Positions 27,098-35,452 of a stretch of 64,000 nt of DNA are shown piece by piece. The notes under the pieces were generated by a model that was given only the letters and a program-made list of their open reading frames with translations, searched no databases and had not been told where the DNA came from. The position numbers and the translations under genes were made by a program. Source of the stretch: an uncultured Christensenellaceae bacterium (GTDB lineage: Bacteria > Bacillota > Clostridia > Christensenellales > Pumilibacteraceae); NCBI GenBank assembly GCA_910588155.1, contig CAJUPB010000005.1, positions 62,001 to 126,000 of the forward strand, in the 5' to 3' direction. Numbering within the stretch: position 1 is the first letter of the stretch; each line of letters begins with the position of its first letter.

Positions 27098-29311
27098 TCA
27101 ATCTCCCGTTCCCAACGACCGCAGCAGATTTCCGTCCGCAACGGCTTCCGCGATAAAGTCTTTAAGCGCGCTGTAACGTTTCTGAATATAGTTGTTTTCC
27201 ACCATTCTTTTGACCCAATAGTCCGAACCGACGATTACGACCGCCTTTTTCGCGCGTGTTATCGCCGTGTACAGCAAGTTCCTCGTCATAATCATAGGTC
27301 CGCCGCCGACAACGGGTATTATGACCGCGTCGAACTCCGAACCCTGCGATTTATGCACGGTTATCGCGTATGCCGGCACGAGCTGTCCGCGAAGCTCGGA
27401 ATTATACGTCGCCTCTCTGCCGTCCTCGAACTTCACGTCTATTTCGCCCGAGTCCCCTCTCACATCGGTTATTATTCCCAAATCGCCGTTGAAAACTCCC
27501 TTTCCCTCTTCGTAGCCGTCGGAATAATTCTTCCATTCCAAGCGGTAGTTGTTCGCAACGTGCATAACCTTGTCGCCGACGCACCACACCGCATTTTCGT
27601 CTTGCAGGCTCTTTCTGTCGGCGTTGCCGTTCATCGCCCTGCGCAGTTTCCCGTTCAGCGCGACAGTGCCGCACGCACCGTTCTTGACGGGACACAGCAC
27701 CTGCACTTTGTACGGCTCGCAGTTCAGAAATTTCGGAAGCCGCCGCGACGCCATTTCGACGACTGTGTCCGCCGCTCTAATCGGGTCGGGACAGGGCGCG
27801 AAAAAGAAATCTCTGTCCTTGACGGTCAAATCCGGCATTTGCCCCGCGTTTATTCTGTGCGCGTTTACGACAATCAGACTCTGCGTATCCTGGCGGAAGA
27901 TTGCGTCCAGCGTGACGGACGGTATTTCGCCGCTTTTCAGCATATCGGACAGCACGTTGCCGCTTCCCACGCTGGGTAGCTGGTCCTTGTCACCGACGAA
28001 GATTATCTTTGCTTCGGGGCGCAGGCGTTTCAGCAACATATCGGTCAGATATATGTCCATCATAGACACCTCGTCCACAATGACGACATCGGCGTTTAGC
28101 GGCTGACGTTCGTCGTCTTCGTTTCCGACATTCAGCGCGCGGTGTATCGTGCTTGCCTCTCTGCCCGTGCTTTCGGACAGACGCTTTGCCGCCCTGCCCG
28201 TCGGCGCCATCAGCATAACCTTTTCTTTTCTTCTCTCGAATATGCCGAGTATGCATTTGACAATCGTCGTTTTGCCCGTTCCCGGTCCGCCCGTTATCAC
28301 GCACACGCCGCTGCGCGCCGCCAATCTCACGGCGTCGCGCTGACGCTCGGCAAGCGTGACCTTGTTTATCTTTTCGAACGCCTTTATATCGTCTTCGACG
28401 CTTTCGACAATCGCGTTCGTACCGGACATAAGTCTTGTCAAGCCGACTGCCGCGCCCTTTTCCGCGCGGTACGCCCTGCGCGGCATAACGGCGTTTTCCG
28501 TGTCGCCCACCGTTTTCTTTTTCAAAAAGCCGTCTATGACGAGTCCGTCCACTATATCGGCGAGGCTGTCTTCGTCGCCTGCCTGCAACAGTCGGAGCGC
28601 GGCTTCGGTCAGTTCTTCCAGCGGAAGAAAGGTATTGCCGTTTTTGTCGCAGCTCTCTTTCAGAGTATGCAATAGCCCCGCGCGCAGTCTCGGTTCGCCG
28701 CTCTGTTCGAAGCCGAGGTTTTTGGCTATTGCGTCCGCCCGAACAAAGCCTATGCCGTCTACGTCCTCTATGAGTTTATACGGGTTCGACGTTATCGCCG
28801 CCACGGTTTTGTCGCCGTAAGTTTCGTAAATCTTAAACGCCGCGTTGAGCGTTATGCCGTGCGACTGCATAAACATCATTGCGTCGTTCATATTCTTTAT
28901 CTTGCAAAACTCTTCGCCTATCTCCGCGGCTTTTTTGCGAGTTATGCCCTTTATCTCCGCGAGTTTAAGCGGCAGATTCTCTATCACGTCAAAGGTCTTA
29001 TTCCCGAACTTCGACACTATCGCCATTGCGGTTTTCGGTCCGACGCCTTTTATTATGCCGCTGCCGAGATAGCGAATCATTCCGTCCTCCGACGACGGCA
29101 TTACCGCCGACGCGCCGCTGACGGAAAACTGCCGTCCGAACTTCGGGTGAACGGTATACTCGCCGCTGACTTTGAGTCGCATACCCTCTTTGAGCGGAGG
29201 AAAAGTACCCGCCGCCGTCACGGGTTCGCCGTCTACGTCGAGTATCACCACGCTGTAACCGTTTTCGTCGTTGCGAAAACGGATTATTTCCACGTCGCCT
29301 ACTAAATTCAC
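27098..29311 (-). CDS. recD2: ATP-dependent RecD2/TraA-like DNA helicase
   Basis: 5'-3' SF1B helicase acting in DNA repair without RecBC. An N-terminal OB-like part and a helix-hairpin-helix region ([20 protein letters not shown]) precede the motor. Walker A is [15 protein letters not shown], Walker [11 protein letters not shown], then [17 protein letters not shown] and the C-terminal [15 protein letters not shown] motif. 737 aa is typical. The GTG start overlaps the metK stop as GTGA. Confidence 0.94.
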   Translation of the reverse strand: MNLVGDVEIIRFRNDENGYSVVILDVDGEPVTAAGTFPPLKEGMRLKVSGEYTVHPKFGRQFSVSGASAVMPSSEDGMIRYLGSGIIKGVGPKTAMAIVSKFGNKTFDVIENLPLKLAEIKGITRKKAAEIGEEFCKIKNMNDAMMFMQSHGITLNAAFKIYETYGDKTVAAITSNPYKLIEDVDGIGFVRADAIAKNLGFEQSGEPRLRAGLLHTLKESCDKNGNTFLPLEELTEAALRLLQAGDEDSLADIVDGLVIDGFLKKKTVGDTENAVMPRRAYRAEKGAAVGLTRLMSGTNAIVESVEDDIKAFEKINKVTLAERQRDAVRLAARSGVCVITGGPGTGKTTIVKCILGIFERRKEKVMLMAPTGRAAKRLSESTGREASTIHRALNVGNEDDERQPLNADVVIVDEVSMMDIYLTDMLLKRLRPEAKIIFVGDKDQLPSVGSGNVLSDMLKSGEIPSVTLDAIFRQDTQSLIVVNAHRINAGQMPDLTVKDRDFFFAPCPDPIRAADTVVEMASRRLPKFLNCEPYKVQVLCPVKNGACGTVALNGKLRRAMNGNADRKSLQDENAVWCVGDKVMHVANNYRLEWKNYSDGYEEGKGVFNGDLGIITDVRGDSGEIDVKFEDGREATYNSELRGQLVPAYAITVHKSQGSEFDAVIIPVVGGGPMIMTRNLLYTAITRAKKAVVIVGSDYWVKRMVENNYIQKRYSALKDFIAEAVADGNLLRSLGTGD

Positions 29312-30486
29312 TTAACCGCTTCTTTGAGTTCGGCAATCTTGTCCGTCTTTTCCCAATCGAGACCGCTCTTGCCGAAATGTCCGTAGTTTGTCGTCGCCGC
29401 ATAAATCGGGCGGCGAAGATTCAGATTTTCTATTATTGCCGCAGGGCGGAAATCGAACACTCTCTTTACCGCCGCGAGAATTTTCGCTTCGTCTGTTTTC
29501 GCCGTTCCGAATGCGTCTATGTTCAGCGACACGGGGTTCGCCTTGCCTATCGCGTATGCGACCTGCAACTGCACTCTGTCGGCAAGACCAGCCGCCACTA
29601 TGTTTTTACAGACGTATCTCGCGTAATAGCTCGCGCTTCTGTCCACTTTCGTGGGGTCTTTTCCCGAAAAAGCACCGCCGCCGTGCGGACACATTCCGCC
29701 GTATGTATCGACGATTATCTTTCTTCCCGTCAGTCCCGTATCCCCGTGCGGTCCGCCTATCACGAACCGTCCCGACGGGTTCACCAAAAACTTCGTATCT
29801 TTATCCAGCAGAGCGGCAGGTATCACCTCGCGCACTATCTGTTCTTCGACGGCTTTTTGCAGTGTCTTTTGCGACACGCTTTCACAATGCTGCGTGGACA
29901 CTACGACGGTGTCCACCTTGACGGGTTTGCCGTTTTCGTACAGCACGGTAACCTGTGCTTTGCCGTCGGGGCGCAAAAAGTCCATACCGCCCGACTTTCT
30001 GGCTTCTGCGAGCCTGCCCGTTATGCCGTGCGCAAGCATTATCGGCAGCGGCATAAGCTGCGGCGTTTCCGCCGTCGCGTATCCGAACATCATACCCTGG
30101 TCGCCCGCGCCCACCTCGTCGTAGCGGTCGCCGCTGTTTTGTCTGCGTTCCAAAGCCGTGGTCACGCCGTCCGAGATGTCCTTGGACTGCTCGTCGATAC
30201 TCGTGAGTACCGCGCAGGTGTCGGCGTCGAAACCAGCGTCCACGTTTGTATAGCCTATGCCGCGCACGACTTTGCGCACGACTTTCGGAATGTCGATATA
30301 CGTTTCCGTCGTGAACTCGCCCATAACCATTACCATACCCGTAGTGGCGCACACTTCGCAAGCGATACGGCTGTCCTTATCGCCTTCGAGCGCCTTGTCG
30401 AGCACGGTGTCCGCTATCAAATCGCACACTTTGTCGGGGTGTCCTTCCGTCACGCTTTCGCTGCTAAATAATACTCGTCTGTTCAT
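29308..30486 (-). CDS. metK: S-adenosylmethionine synthetase MetK
   Basis: Makes AdoMet from ATP and methionine. The N-terminal [20 protein letters not shown], the [12 protein letters not shown] hexapeptide region and the P-loop-like [19 protein letters not shown] are all intact in 392 aa. AAAGGAGAAACAGCG precedes the ATG, and a clear promoter lies 30 bp upstream. No SAM riboswitch is visible: the leader is only about 25-30 nt. A piece of this gene (29995-30085) is duplicated in inverted orientation at 31495-31583. Confidence 0.97.
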   Translation of the reverse strand: MNRRVLFSSESVTEGHPDKVCDLIADTVLDKALEGDKDSRIACEVCATTGMVMVMGEFTTETYIDIPKVVRKVVRGIGYTNVDAGFDADTCAVLTSIDEQSKDISDGVTTALERRQNSGDRYDEVGAGDQGMMFGYATAETPQLMPLPIMLAHGITGRLAEARKSGGMDFLRPDGKAQVTVLYENGKPVKVDTVVVSTQHCESVSQKTLQKAVEEQIVREVIPAALLDKDTKFLVNPSGRFVIGGPHGDTGLTGRKIIVDTYGGMCPHGGGAFSGKDPTKVDRSASYYARYVCKNIVAAGLADRVQLQVAYAIGKANPVSLNIDAFGTAKTDEAKILAAVKRVFDFRPAAIIENLNLRRPIYAATTNYGHFGKSGLDWEKTDKIAELKEAVK

Positions 30487-30515
30487 CTCGCTGTTTCTCC
30501 TTTTCTTACTTTAAT

Positions 30516-30544
30516 AATATACCACTGCGCGGCAAAACAGTCAA
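30516..30544 (-). promoter_or_regulatory. Promoter of metK-recD2
   Basis: TTGACT (30539-30544), 17-bp spacer, TATATT (30516-30521). Confidence 0.8.
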
Positions 30545-30554
30545 GCGAATTGCC

Positions 30555-30584
30555 TTGACAGGCACGGGCTTGCGGTGGTATAAT
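30555..30584 (+). promoter_or_regulatory. Promoter of the DUF2188 gene
   Basis: TTGACA (30555-30560), 18-bp spacer, TATAAT (30579-30584); back to back with the metK promoter. Confidence 0.85.
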
Positions 30585-30619
30585 TACAAAAAGAATATTC
30601 AAAGGACGGTCAAACGACA

Positions 30620-31399
30620 ATGTTATTATCCGCATTCGATTTCAACGCTTTGAAAGATATGCTGAACCCGTACGGTTACATCTTCGCCATAGTGGCGGCG
30701 GTGCTCTTGCTCATTCTCATAATCGTCGTCATAGCTTCCGCGGTGAAAGCAGGCAGACTCAAACGCGAAAACGCGAAGTTGCGCGAGCGCGCCGAATCCG
30801 ACGAAAGGAAGCTCGCCGACATAGCGCGCGCACTCCCCACCGACCCGGCTCCCGCAAGACAGGAAGAGAGGACGGAAAAGCAGGCTATCGCGCAAGAGTC
30901 CGCGATTGCGGAAACCGAACCCGAAAAACAGCCCGAAGAGATAAAAGAAGAACCGGCAGCGGCGGAACAGGAAGAGCCGCAGTCCGACGAAGAAACGCCG
31001 TCGGCAATCGAGGAAGAGCCTGACGAGGAATCGGAAGCGGTCCGAGAAGAGGAAACCGGCGAAGAAGAGCCGACAGCTCCCGTAAAAGAAAAAGTAATCG
31101 AAGAGAAACGACCCGTTTCCAAAAGTTCCGCAAGCAAGAGTTCGGCGGCGGCAAAGAGCGCAGCCACGCGCGCGGCGATAGCGAAAAGCACCACTCCGCC
31201 CGAAGCCGACCAAAACAAATACACCGTCAAGTACGACCGTGCGAAGGGAAACTGGATTGTCGTCAAAAACGGCAATTCGCGCCCCACTCGCAGAGTTGCC
31301 ACGAAAGCCGAAGCTCTCGCAATCGCAAAAGAGCTTGCCGACGCTTCCGGCGCAACGCTTTCCGTACACAAGAAAGACGGAAAGTTTCAAAAGCAATAA
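30620..31399 (+). CDS. Membrane protein with acidic linker and C-terminal DUF2188 domain
   Basis: 259 aa. A single membrane helix lies near the N-terminus (about residues 16-40, IFAIVAAVLLLILIIVVIASA), then a basic heptad-like stretch, then a long Glu/Pro/Ala-rich linker (about 75-160), a Lys/Ser/Ala-rich segment, and a C-terminal DUF2188-type module (YTVKYDRAKGNWIVVKNGNS...TKAEALAIAKELA...LSVHKKDGKF). DUF2188 is a small fold of unproven function. The tail most likely faces the cytoplasm. Monocistronic, with strong promoter and terminator, so it is probably well expressed. Confidence 0.75.
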   Translation: MLLSAFDFNALKDMLNPYGYIFAIVAAVLLLILIIVVIASAVKAGRLKRENAKLRERAESDERKLADIARALPTDPAPARQEERTEKQAIAQESAIAETEPEKQPEEIKEEPAAAEQEEPQSDEETPSAIEEEPDEESEAVREEETGEEEPTAPVKEKVIEEKRPVSKSSASKSSAAAKSAATRAAIAKSTTPPEADQNKYTVKYDRAKGNWIVVKNGNSRPTRRVATKAEALAIAKELADASGATLSVHKKDGKFQKQ

Positions 31400-31412
31400 C
31401 AGGATATTTACG

Positions 31413-31440
31413 AAGGAGAGGGCTATTCCCTCTCCTTTTT
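31413..31440 (+). terminator. Terminator of the DUF2188 gene
   Basis: AAGGAGAGGG pairs with CCCTCTCCTT around CTATT and runs into TTTTT. Confidence 0.9.
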
Positions 31441-31494
31441 GATTTCCTCCGCTTTTTTACAGAGTTTTTTTGAATATACGGCTGTACAGGCGGA

Positions 31495-31583
31495 CGGATA
31501 CGTCGGCGGAAACGCCGCAGTTTATGCCGCTGCCGACAATGCTTGCGCACGGCATAACAGGCAAACTCGCCGAAGTCAGAAAG
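31495..31583 (+). pseudogene. Inverted fragment of metK
   Basis: About 90 bp matching metK positions 30085-29995 on the other strand at roughly 90% identity, with a 2-base deletion near the left end. Translated on the plus strand it gives [20 protein letters not shown], against [20 protein letters not shown] in the intact gene. Similarity stops abruptly at AGAAAG (31583). No start, promoter or rest of the gene accompanies it. Confidence 0.85.
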
Positions 31584-31618
31584 ACGGACGAACTGCTGCC
31601 GCAGTTCTATTGTTTTCG

Positions 31619-31831
31619 TTATTTATCGATACACAGTATTTCGTTGGCATCGAGGTCCAACACTTTACAGAGGTTTGCGCAAGTGTCGAGCGCAGGCATT
31701 TTATTCTGATACAAATACTGCCCTATCGCTTGATGACATACGCCTATCCGATTAGCCAGTTCCGTCTTTGTGATTCCGCTGTTTTTAATGGCTTCTATAA
31801 GCCTATTTCTTATTTGGTCGAGAGTTATCAT
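31619..31831 (-). CDS. XRE-family HTH regulator
   Basis: 70-aa single-domain Cro/CI-type DNA-binding protein: RLIEAIKNSGITKTELANRIG, then the recognition helix region VCHQAIGQYLYQNKMPALDTCANL, and a short tail. GGAGG lies directly before the ATG. It diverges from a small gene at 31934 across a perfect inverted repeat (31865-31888), which is the likely operator for self-regulation. No toxin partner is recognised. Confidence 0.85.
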   Translation of the reverse strand: MITLDQIRNRLIEAIKNSGITKTELANRIGVCHQAIGQYLYQNKMPALDTCANLCKVLDLDANEILCIDK

Positions 31832-31864
31832 ATTTTTTCCTCCGACATAATTATGCCACCGATA

Positions 31865-31905
31865 CTAGCAAAATACTTGACTTGCTAGCATTGATAGCGT
31901 ATAAT
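31865..31905 (+). promoter_or_regulatory. Promoter and inverted-repeat operator between XRE gene and 31934 gene
   Basis: The promoter for the plus gene is TTGACT (31877-31882), a 17-bp spacer, and TATAAT (31900-31905). Perfect arms CTAGCAA (31865-31871) and TTGCTAG (31882-31888) straddle the -35 box, so a bound dimer would block this promoter. The arrangement fits control by the adjacent XRE protein. Confidence 0.7.
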
Positions 31906-31933
31906 TGATTGCATCAAAATAGGAGACAAGTAT

Positions 31934-32182
31934 ATGAAAAAACAATTTGACGAAAGAAAAAACAGCGAGAATACGGTTTGCACGCAGCAAGACTTATATT
32001 GGTATCTGATAAAATTCTATTTGGACGGATTGCACCCAGTCAAGTTTTTAATGGACGACGAGGGTTTTCGAAAAATTTTCGACCGAATGGAAAAATACGT
32101 TTTGAAAAAAATCGAGCTTCCGAGCGGCGGTGATATTCTAGACAGCTATGTCGTTGTTGTACAGGAAAAAGAGGTCGATTGA
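31934..32182 (+). CDS. Small protein of unknown function, divergent from XRE gene
   Basis: 82 aa, acidic and aromatic, with no membrane segment: QQDLYWYLIKFYLDG is followed by an amphipathic helix FRKIFDRMEKYVLKKIELP and a short hydrophobic strand SYVVVVQEKE. ATAGGAGACAAGTAT precedes the ATG and a near-consensus promoter overlaps an XRE operator. I do not recognise a family. Its pairing with a repressor allows a role as a regulated toxin, antitoxin or accessory protein, none shown. Confidence 0.6.
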   Translation: MKKQFDERKNSENTVCTQQDLYWYLIKFYLDGLHPVKFLMDDEGFRKIFDRMEKYVLKKIELPSGGDILDSYVVVVQEKEVD

Positions 32183-32768
32183 CAAAACGCATACGCGCCC
32201 AAAAGTATGGGTTTGTGCGATTGTTTGCCCGCTGTTCTTTCGGCGGATACTGCCGCCGTTCGTTTCCGTTTTCCTCTTCATAAAGGCAATAACATTGCGG
32301 CGAACAGCTATCCAGAAATGACAAGCAAGGAACAAAAGTTTTGTCGACTGCACTTAAAATGACAATCAACGAAGTTTGGCGCAAAGTCCACTCTGCCCCG
32401 ACGTAAAGAAAGCAAGACAAGAAAAACAAGTTTTTTTCGTCCAGCCGAGCGAGCGCTTTATAGCGTGACTGATTGAAAAAAATATTTAAATTCACGAGCC
32501 GTGTAGGCGAGTCCATTATGAGTTCGACCGAGTCGTGACAAGCAAGCAAGAACGGCTTTTGCCGTTCGCGGCGCAGCGACGACTCGCGTTTGGTCGAAAC
32601 CGTCCTGACGGGTTAGAAGCGAGCAGTGCTAGGAAAACGAGTTTTCTCGACGGGGAGCGTACTTTGCGTACGTGACCCGAGAGGAAACGACGTTTGACAC
32701 AGCAATGCGACGCTTATAACCCGTCAGAGGAATATGCGGGCATAACGAGCATATAGTATATACTGATT
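32183..32768. other. 586-bp gene-free stretch ending in a palindromic element
   Basis: No convincing gene. It holds short hairpins such as GAACGGCTTTTGCCGTTC (32550-32567) and, at 32605-32727, a 123-bp element with long terminal inverted repeats. The minus-strand frame at 32040-32549 overlaps the real 31934 gene and has no ribosome binding site. Confidence 0.6.
32605..32727. repeat. 123-bp palindromic (MITE/REP-like) element
   Basis: The ends are inverted repeats of about 26 bp: CTGACGGGTTA is matched perfectly by TAACCCGTCAG, followed inward by AAGCG / CGCTT and CAGTGC / GCAATG. The interior contains a GTAC-TTTGC-GTAC hairpin. The inner parts are shared with elements at 41329-41710. Confidence 0.8.
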
Positions 32769-33023
32769 ATGCAATACGTTGAAACGGCGGTATGTTTTTT
32801 ATTGGGCGGCGCGCTTGCGGCTCTTGCTGGTTTCGTGTTCAATCTGCGCACGAAGGGCTTGTTTCGATTGGCGGTAAATTCCATTGCGGGCTGCCTGCTT
32901 TTTCTGCTGTTGTCGCTGACGGGACTGCTGCATTTGCCTTTAAACCCGTTCAATGCGCTTTTGACGGGCGCACTCGGGATTTTCGGTCCGATTATAGTCG
33001 CGCTTATTACCTTTCTGCTATGA
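32769..33023 (+). CDS. bofA: BofA-family (pro-sigma-K processing inhibitor) membrane protein
   Basis: 84 aa with two hydrophobic segments. The second half (SIAGCLLFLLLSLTGLL, then LPLNPFNALLTGALGIFGPI) follows the BofA family pattern, in which a short loop links membrane helix two to an NPxxA-type amphipathic end. In Bacillus BofA holds the SpoIVFB protease inactive in the mother cell, so this hints at a sporulation lineage, although BofA-like proteins also occur in non-sporulating clostridia. No good ribosome binding site is visible before the ATG at 32769; the start is uncertain. Confidence 0.7.
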   Translation: MQYVETAVCFLLGGALAALAGFVFNLRTKGLFRLAVNSIAGCLLFLLLSLTGLLHLPLNPFNALLTGALGIFGPIIVALITFLL

Positions 33024-33049
33024 CGGCGACATCGCCGCGAAAAAGCATT

Positions 33050-33077
33050 CGCTCCGCTATTTTTCGGAGCGTTTTTT
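33050..33077 (+). terminator. Terminator of bofA
   Basis: CGCTCCG pairs with CGGAGCG across an eight-base loop, then TTTTTT. Confidence 0.8.
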
Positions 33078-33097
33078 CTTATGAAACGGCGACTTAC

Positions 33098-33127
33098 TTG
33101 ACAAGTCCGCCGACGATATAATATACT
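33098..33127 (+). promoter_or_regulatory. Promoter of proS
   Basis: TTGACA (33098-33103), 18-bp spacer, TATACT (33122-33127). Confidence 0.75.
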
Positions 33128-33178
33128 GTAAAAGTATGAAAAAACGGCGCGTTTTAAAGCGCGCAAGGAGAATTTCAA

Positions 33179-34618
33179 ATGGCCGAAAACAAAGATTTCG
33201 TGAAAGAGATTGCCGACATACGCGAGGACTTTCCCCGCTGGTATACCGACGTCGTAGTCAAGACAGAGCTTGTGGACTATGGTCCCGTCAAAGGCACGAT
33301 GGTAATACGCCCGTACGGGTACGCGATTTGGGAGAGGATACAGCGCGAGCTTGACGACCGTTTCAAGGCGACGGGTCACAAGAACGCATATTTCCCTATG
33401 CTTATCCCCTATTCTTTTCTCACGAAAGAAGCCGAGCACGTCGAGGGCTTTGCGCCGGAGGTTGCCGTCGTCACGCACGCGGGCGGCGAAGAGCTTGCGG
33501 AAAAGTTGGTCATACGTCCGACGTCGGAAACGATTTTCTGCGAGATGTATTCCAAATGGGTGAACTCATACCGCGACTTGCCTATGCTTTTGAATCAATG
33601 GGCGAACGTCGTGCGTTGGGAAAAGACGACGCGTCCCTTTCTGCGCACAAGCGAGTTTTTATGGCAGGAAGGACACACCTTGCACGCGACGGAACAGGAA
33701 GCCGAGGAAGAGACTTTGAAGATGCTGCACGTCTATGCGGAGTTTGCCAAGAGTGTGCTGGCTATGCCCGTGCTTATCGGCAAAAAGTCGGAAAAGGAGA
33801 AGTTTGCCGGCGGCGTGGCGACGTATTCTATGGAAGCGATGATGTTGGACGGAAAGAGTCTGCAAGCGGGTACGACGCACTATTTCGGACAGAACTTCAC
33901 GAAGCCCTTCAATATCAGATTCCTCGACCGCGACGGCGTGCACAAATATCCGTATCAGACGAGCTGGGGCGTTTCCACGCGGCTTATAGGCGCTTTGATT
34001 ATGGCGCACGGCGACGAGCGCGGACTCTGCCTTCCCCCGCCCGTTGCGCCGATTCAGGTCATTATTGTACCGATTGCGCAAAAGAAAGAAGGCGTGCTCG
34101 AAAAGTGCCGCGAACTTAAAGACAGGCTGATTGCCGCAGGCATTCGCGCAGAGACGGACGAGAGCGAGAACTCGCCCGGCTGGAAGTTCAATCAATGGGA
34201 AATGAAAGGCGTGCCCTGCCGATACGAGCTCGGACCGCGCGACATCGAAAACGGCGTCGTAACCGTTTCGCGCAGAGACGGCAAAGACAAGGAGACGGTA
34301 TCTTTCGACGAGGCGATAAACGGCGCAGCCGAACTTTTGAAGAAGATAACCGACAATATGTACGAAAAAGCCGCCGCATTTATGAACTCGCACATACGCA
34401 AAGTCAAAACGCTCGACGAGCTGGAAAGCGCGGTAAACTCGAACTGTTTCGCGCTTGCGCACTGGTGCGGCGACCGCGCCTGCGAGGACAAAGTCAAAGA
34501 GCTTTACCAGGCTTCCACGCGCAATATGCCTTTCGACCAAACGGGCGCGGAAAGCGGAAAATGCGTCTGCTGCGGCAAGAAATCCAAGCATTTGATATAC
34601 TTCGGTCGGGCGTATTAA
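33179..34618 (+). CDS. proS: Prolyl-tRNA synthetase ProS (short, eukaryote/archaea-like type)
   Basis: Charges tRNA-Pro. 479 aa, lacking the bacterial INS editing domain and with the C-terminal extension of the archaeal/eukaryal-like class. Motif 2 is VVRWEKTTRPFLRTSEFLWQEGHT, motif 3 THGDERGL-like (MAHGDERGLCLPPPVAP). The C-terminal zinc-like site CVCCGKKS is retained. AAGGAGAATTTCAA precedes the ATG. Monocistronic. Confidence 0.96.
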   Translation: MAENKDFVKEIADIREDFPRWYTDVVVKTELVDYGPVKGTMVIRPYGYAIWERIQRELDDRFKATGHKNAYFPMLIPYSFLTKEAEHVEGFAPEVAVVTHAGGEELAEKLVIRPTSETIFCEMYSKWVNSYRDLPMLLNQWANVVRWEKTTRPFLRTSEFLWQEGHTLHATEQEAEEETLKMLHVYAEFAKSVLAMPVLIGKKSEKEKFAGGVATYSMEAMMLDGKSLQAGTTHYFGQNFTKPFNIRFLDRDGVHKYPYQTSWGVSTRLIGALIMAHGDERGLCLPPPVAPIQVIIVPIAQKKEGVLEKCRELKDRLIAAGIRAETDESENSPGWKFNQWEMKGVPCRYELGPRDIENGVVTVSRRDGKDKETVSFDEAINGAAELLKKITDNMYEKAAAFMNSHIRKVKTLDELESAVNSNCFALAHWCGDRACEDKVKELYQASTRNMPFDQTGAESGKCVCCGKKSKHLIYFGRAY

Positions 34619-34689
34619 GCGACAAAATATAAAGCTCCGACAAACAGACAATGGAATTTTCAATCCCCCTATTTCTCCTGACGGCAAAA

Positions 34690-34720
34690 TCTCCCCTTGG
34701 TAAGGGGAGACTTTTTTTTT
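34690..34720 (+). terminator. Terminator of proS
   Basis: TCTCCCCTT pairs with AAGGGGAGA, then C and nine T. The T run is followed directly by ten G (34721-34730). Confidence 0.85.
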
Positions 34721-34761
34721 GGGGGGGGGGATTTTATTGTCAAGATAAGTTTCGAAGATTG

Positions 34762-34974
34762 TCAAGAATTATCGCTATACTCCACCAATTCGTCGAGTGA
34801 TATTTCGAATATACTCGCAAGACGGCAGAGCATATAAATGTCGGGCGTGCTGTAACCGGTCTCGTAATTGGAAACCAGACTTTTTTTACCGTTCAGCATT
34901 TTCGCCAACTCTTCCTGTGTCAAGCCGAGTTGTTTTCTGTAAAACCTGATGTTTTCCGCGATTTTTGTTTTCAT
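34762..34974 (-). CDS. XRE-family HTH regulator
   Basis: 70 aa from ATG 34974 (AAGGAA upstream): IAENIRFYRKQLGLTQEELAKML, then recognition helix KKSLVSNYETGYSTPDIYMLCRLASIFEISLDELV, a classic Cro/CI domain. It diverges from a zinc-ribbon membrane protein gene at 35043 across a perfect inverted repeat. Second of three XRE-plus-divergent-partner modules in the window. Confidence 0.87.
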   Translation of the reverse strand: MKTKIAENIRFYRKQLGLTQEELAKMLNGKKSLVSNYETGYSTPDIYMLCRLASIFEISLDELVEYSDNS

Positions 34975-34987
34975 TTCCTTGAACTTT

Positions 34988-35014
34988 CTTGTACAATTAA
35001 GTATGAAGTACAAG
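34988..35014. promoter_or_regulatory. Inverted-repeat operator between XRE and zinc-ribbon genes
   Basis: Perfect arms CTTGTAC (34988-34994) and GTACAAG (35008-35014) with a 13-bp spacer. The site begins 14 bp before the XRE start and ends 28 bp before the 35043 gene. Confidence 0.6.
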
Positions 35015-35042
35015 ATATTTGTATGTTTTGGGAGAGTGATTT

Positions 35043-35378
35043 ATGTATTGCAGAAACTGCGGAAAAACAATTGACGATAAAGCCGTTATCTGTCCGAATT
35101 GCGGTGTACCGCAAGCGGAGCAAAAAAAGCCCGTAAACGGGTTCGGCGTTGCGGGGTTCATAATAGGTTTACTGTCGATTTGGCTTGGTTATATTCTTTT
35201 CTGCATTCCTCCCGTAATCGGAATCATATTAAGCGGTATAGGCTGTACTATGAAAGCAAAGTGTTCCGCAAACGGGCTTGCGGTCGCCGGCTTGGTTTTA
35301 AGCATTGTCACTCTATTGCTTTACGGCTTTCTGTGGCTGCTTTTATTATGGGTGATAGGCTCGGGCGCGACAGCTTAA
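35043..35378 (+). CDS. Zinc-ribbon plus DUF4190-like membrane protein
   Basis: 111 aa. Residues 1-22 form a zinc ribbon (CRNCGKTIDD...ICPNCG). Two or three hydrophobic segments follow with the GFGVAGFIIGLLSIWLG...NGLAVAGLVLSIVTL pattern seen in DUF4190-type proteins. GGGAGAGTGATTT precedes the ATG. Function of the family is unknown; control by the divergent XRE protein is likely. A strong terminator follows. Confidence 0.8.
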   Translation: MYCRNCGKTIDDKAVICPNCGVPQAEQKKPVNGFGVAGFIIGLLSIWLGYILFCIPPVIGIILSGIGCTMKAKCSANGLAVAGLVLSIVTLLLYGFLWLLLLWVIGSGATA

Positions 35379-35393
35379 AATGCTATATAAGAC

Positions 35394-35426
35394 AGCCCCG
35401 ACGGAAAATCCGTCGGGGCTTTTTAT
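35394..35426 (+). terminator. Terminator between zinc-ribbon gene and phosphatase gene
   Basis: An 11-bp perfect stem AGCCCCGACGG / CCGTCGGGGCT around AAAAT, then TTTTATT. It may also stop the convergent TIR operon. Confidence 0.9.
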
Positions 35427-35452
35427 TGAGGAATTTTTTATCGGCAAGCCGG

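Noticed and set aside
30487..30544. SAM riboswitch upstream of metK
   Set aside because: The leader is only about 25-30 nt, too short for any SAM riboswitch.
32040..32549. 169-codon frame on the minus strand
   Set aside because: Overlaps the better supported 31934 gene, lacks a ribosome binding site and reads through hairpin-rich repeat-like DNA.
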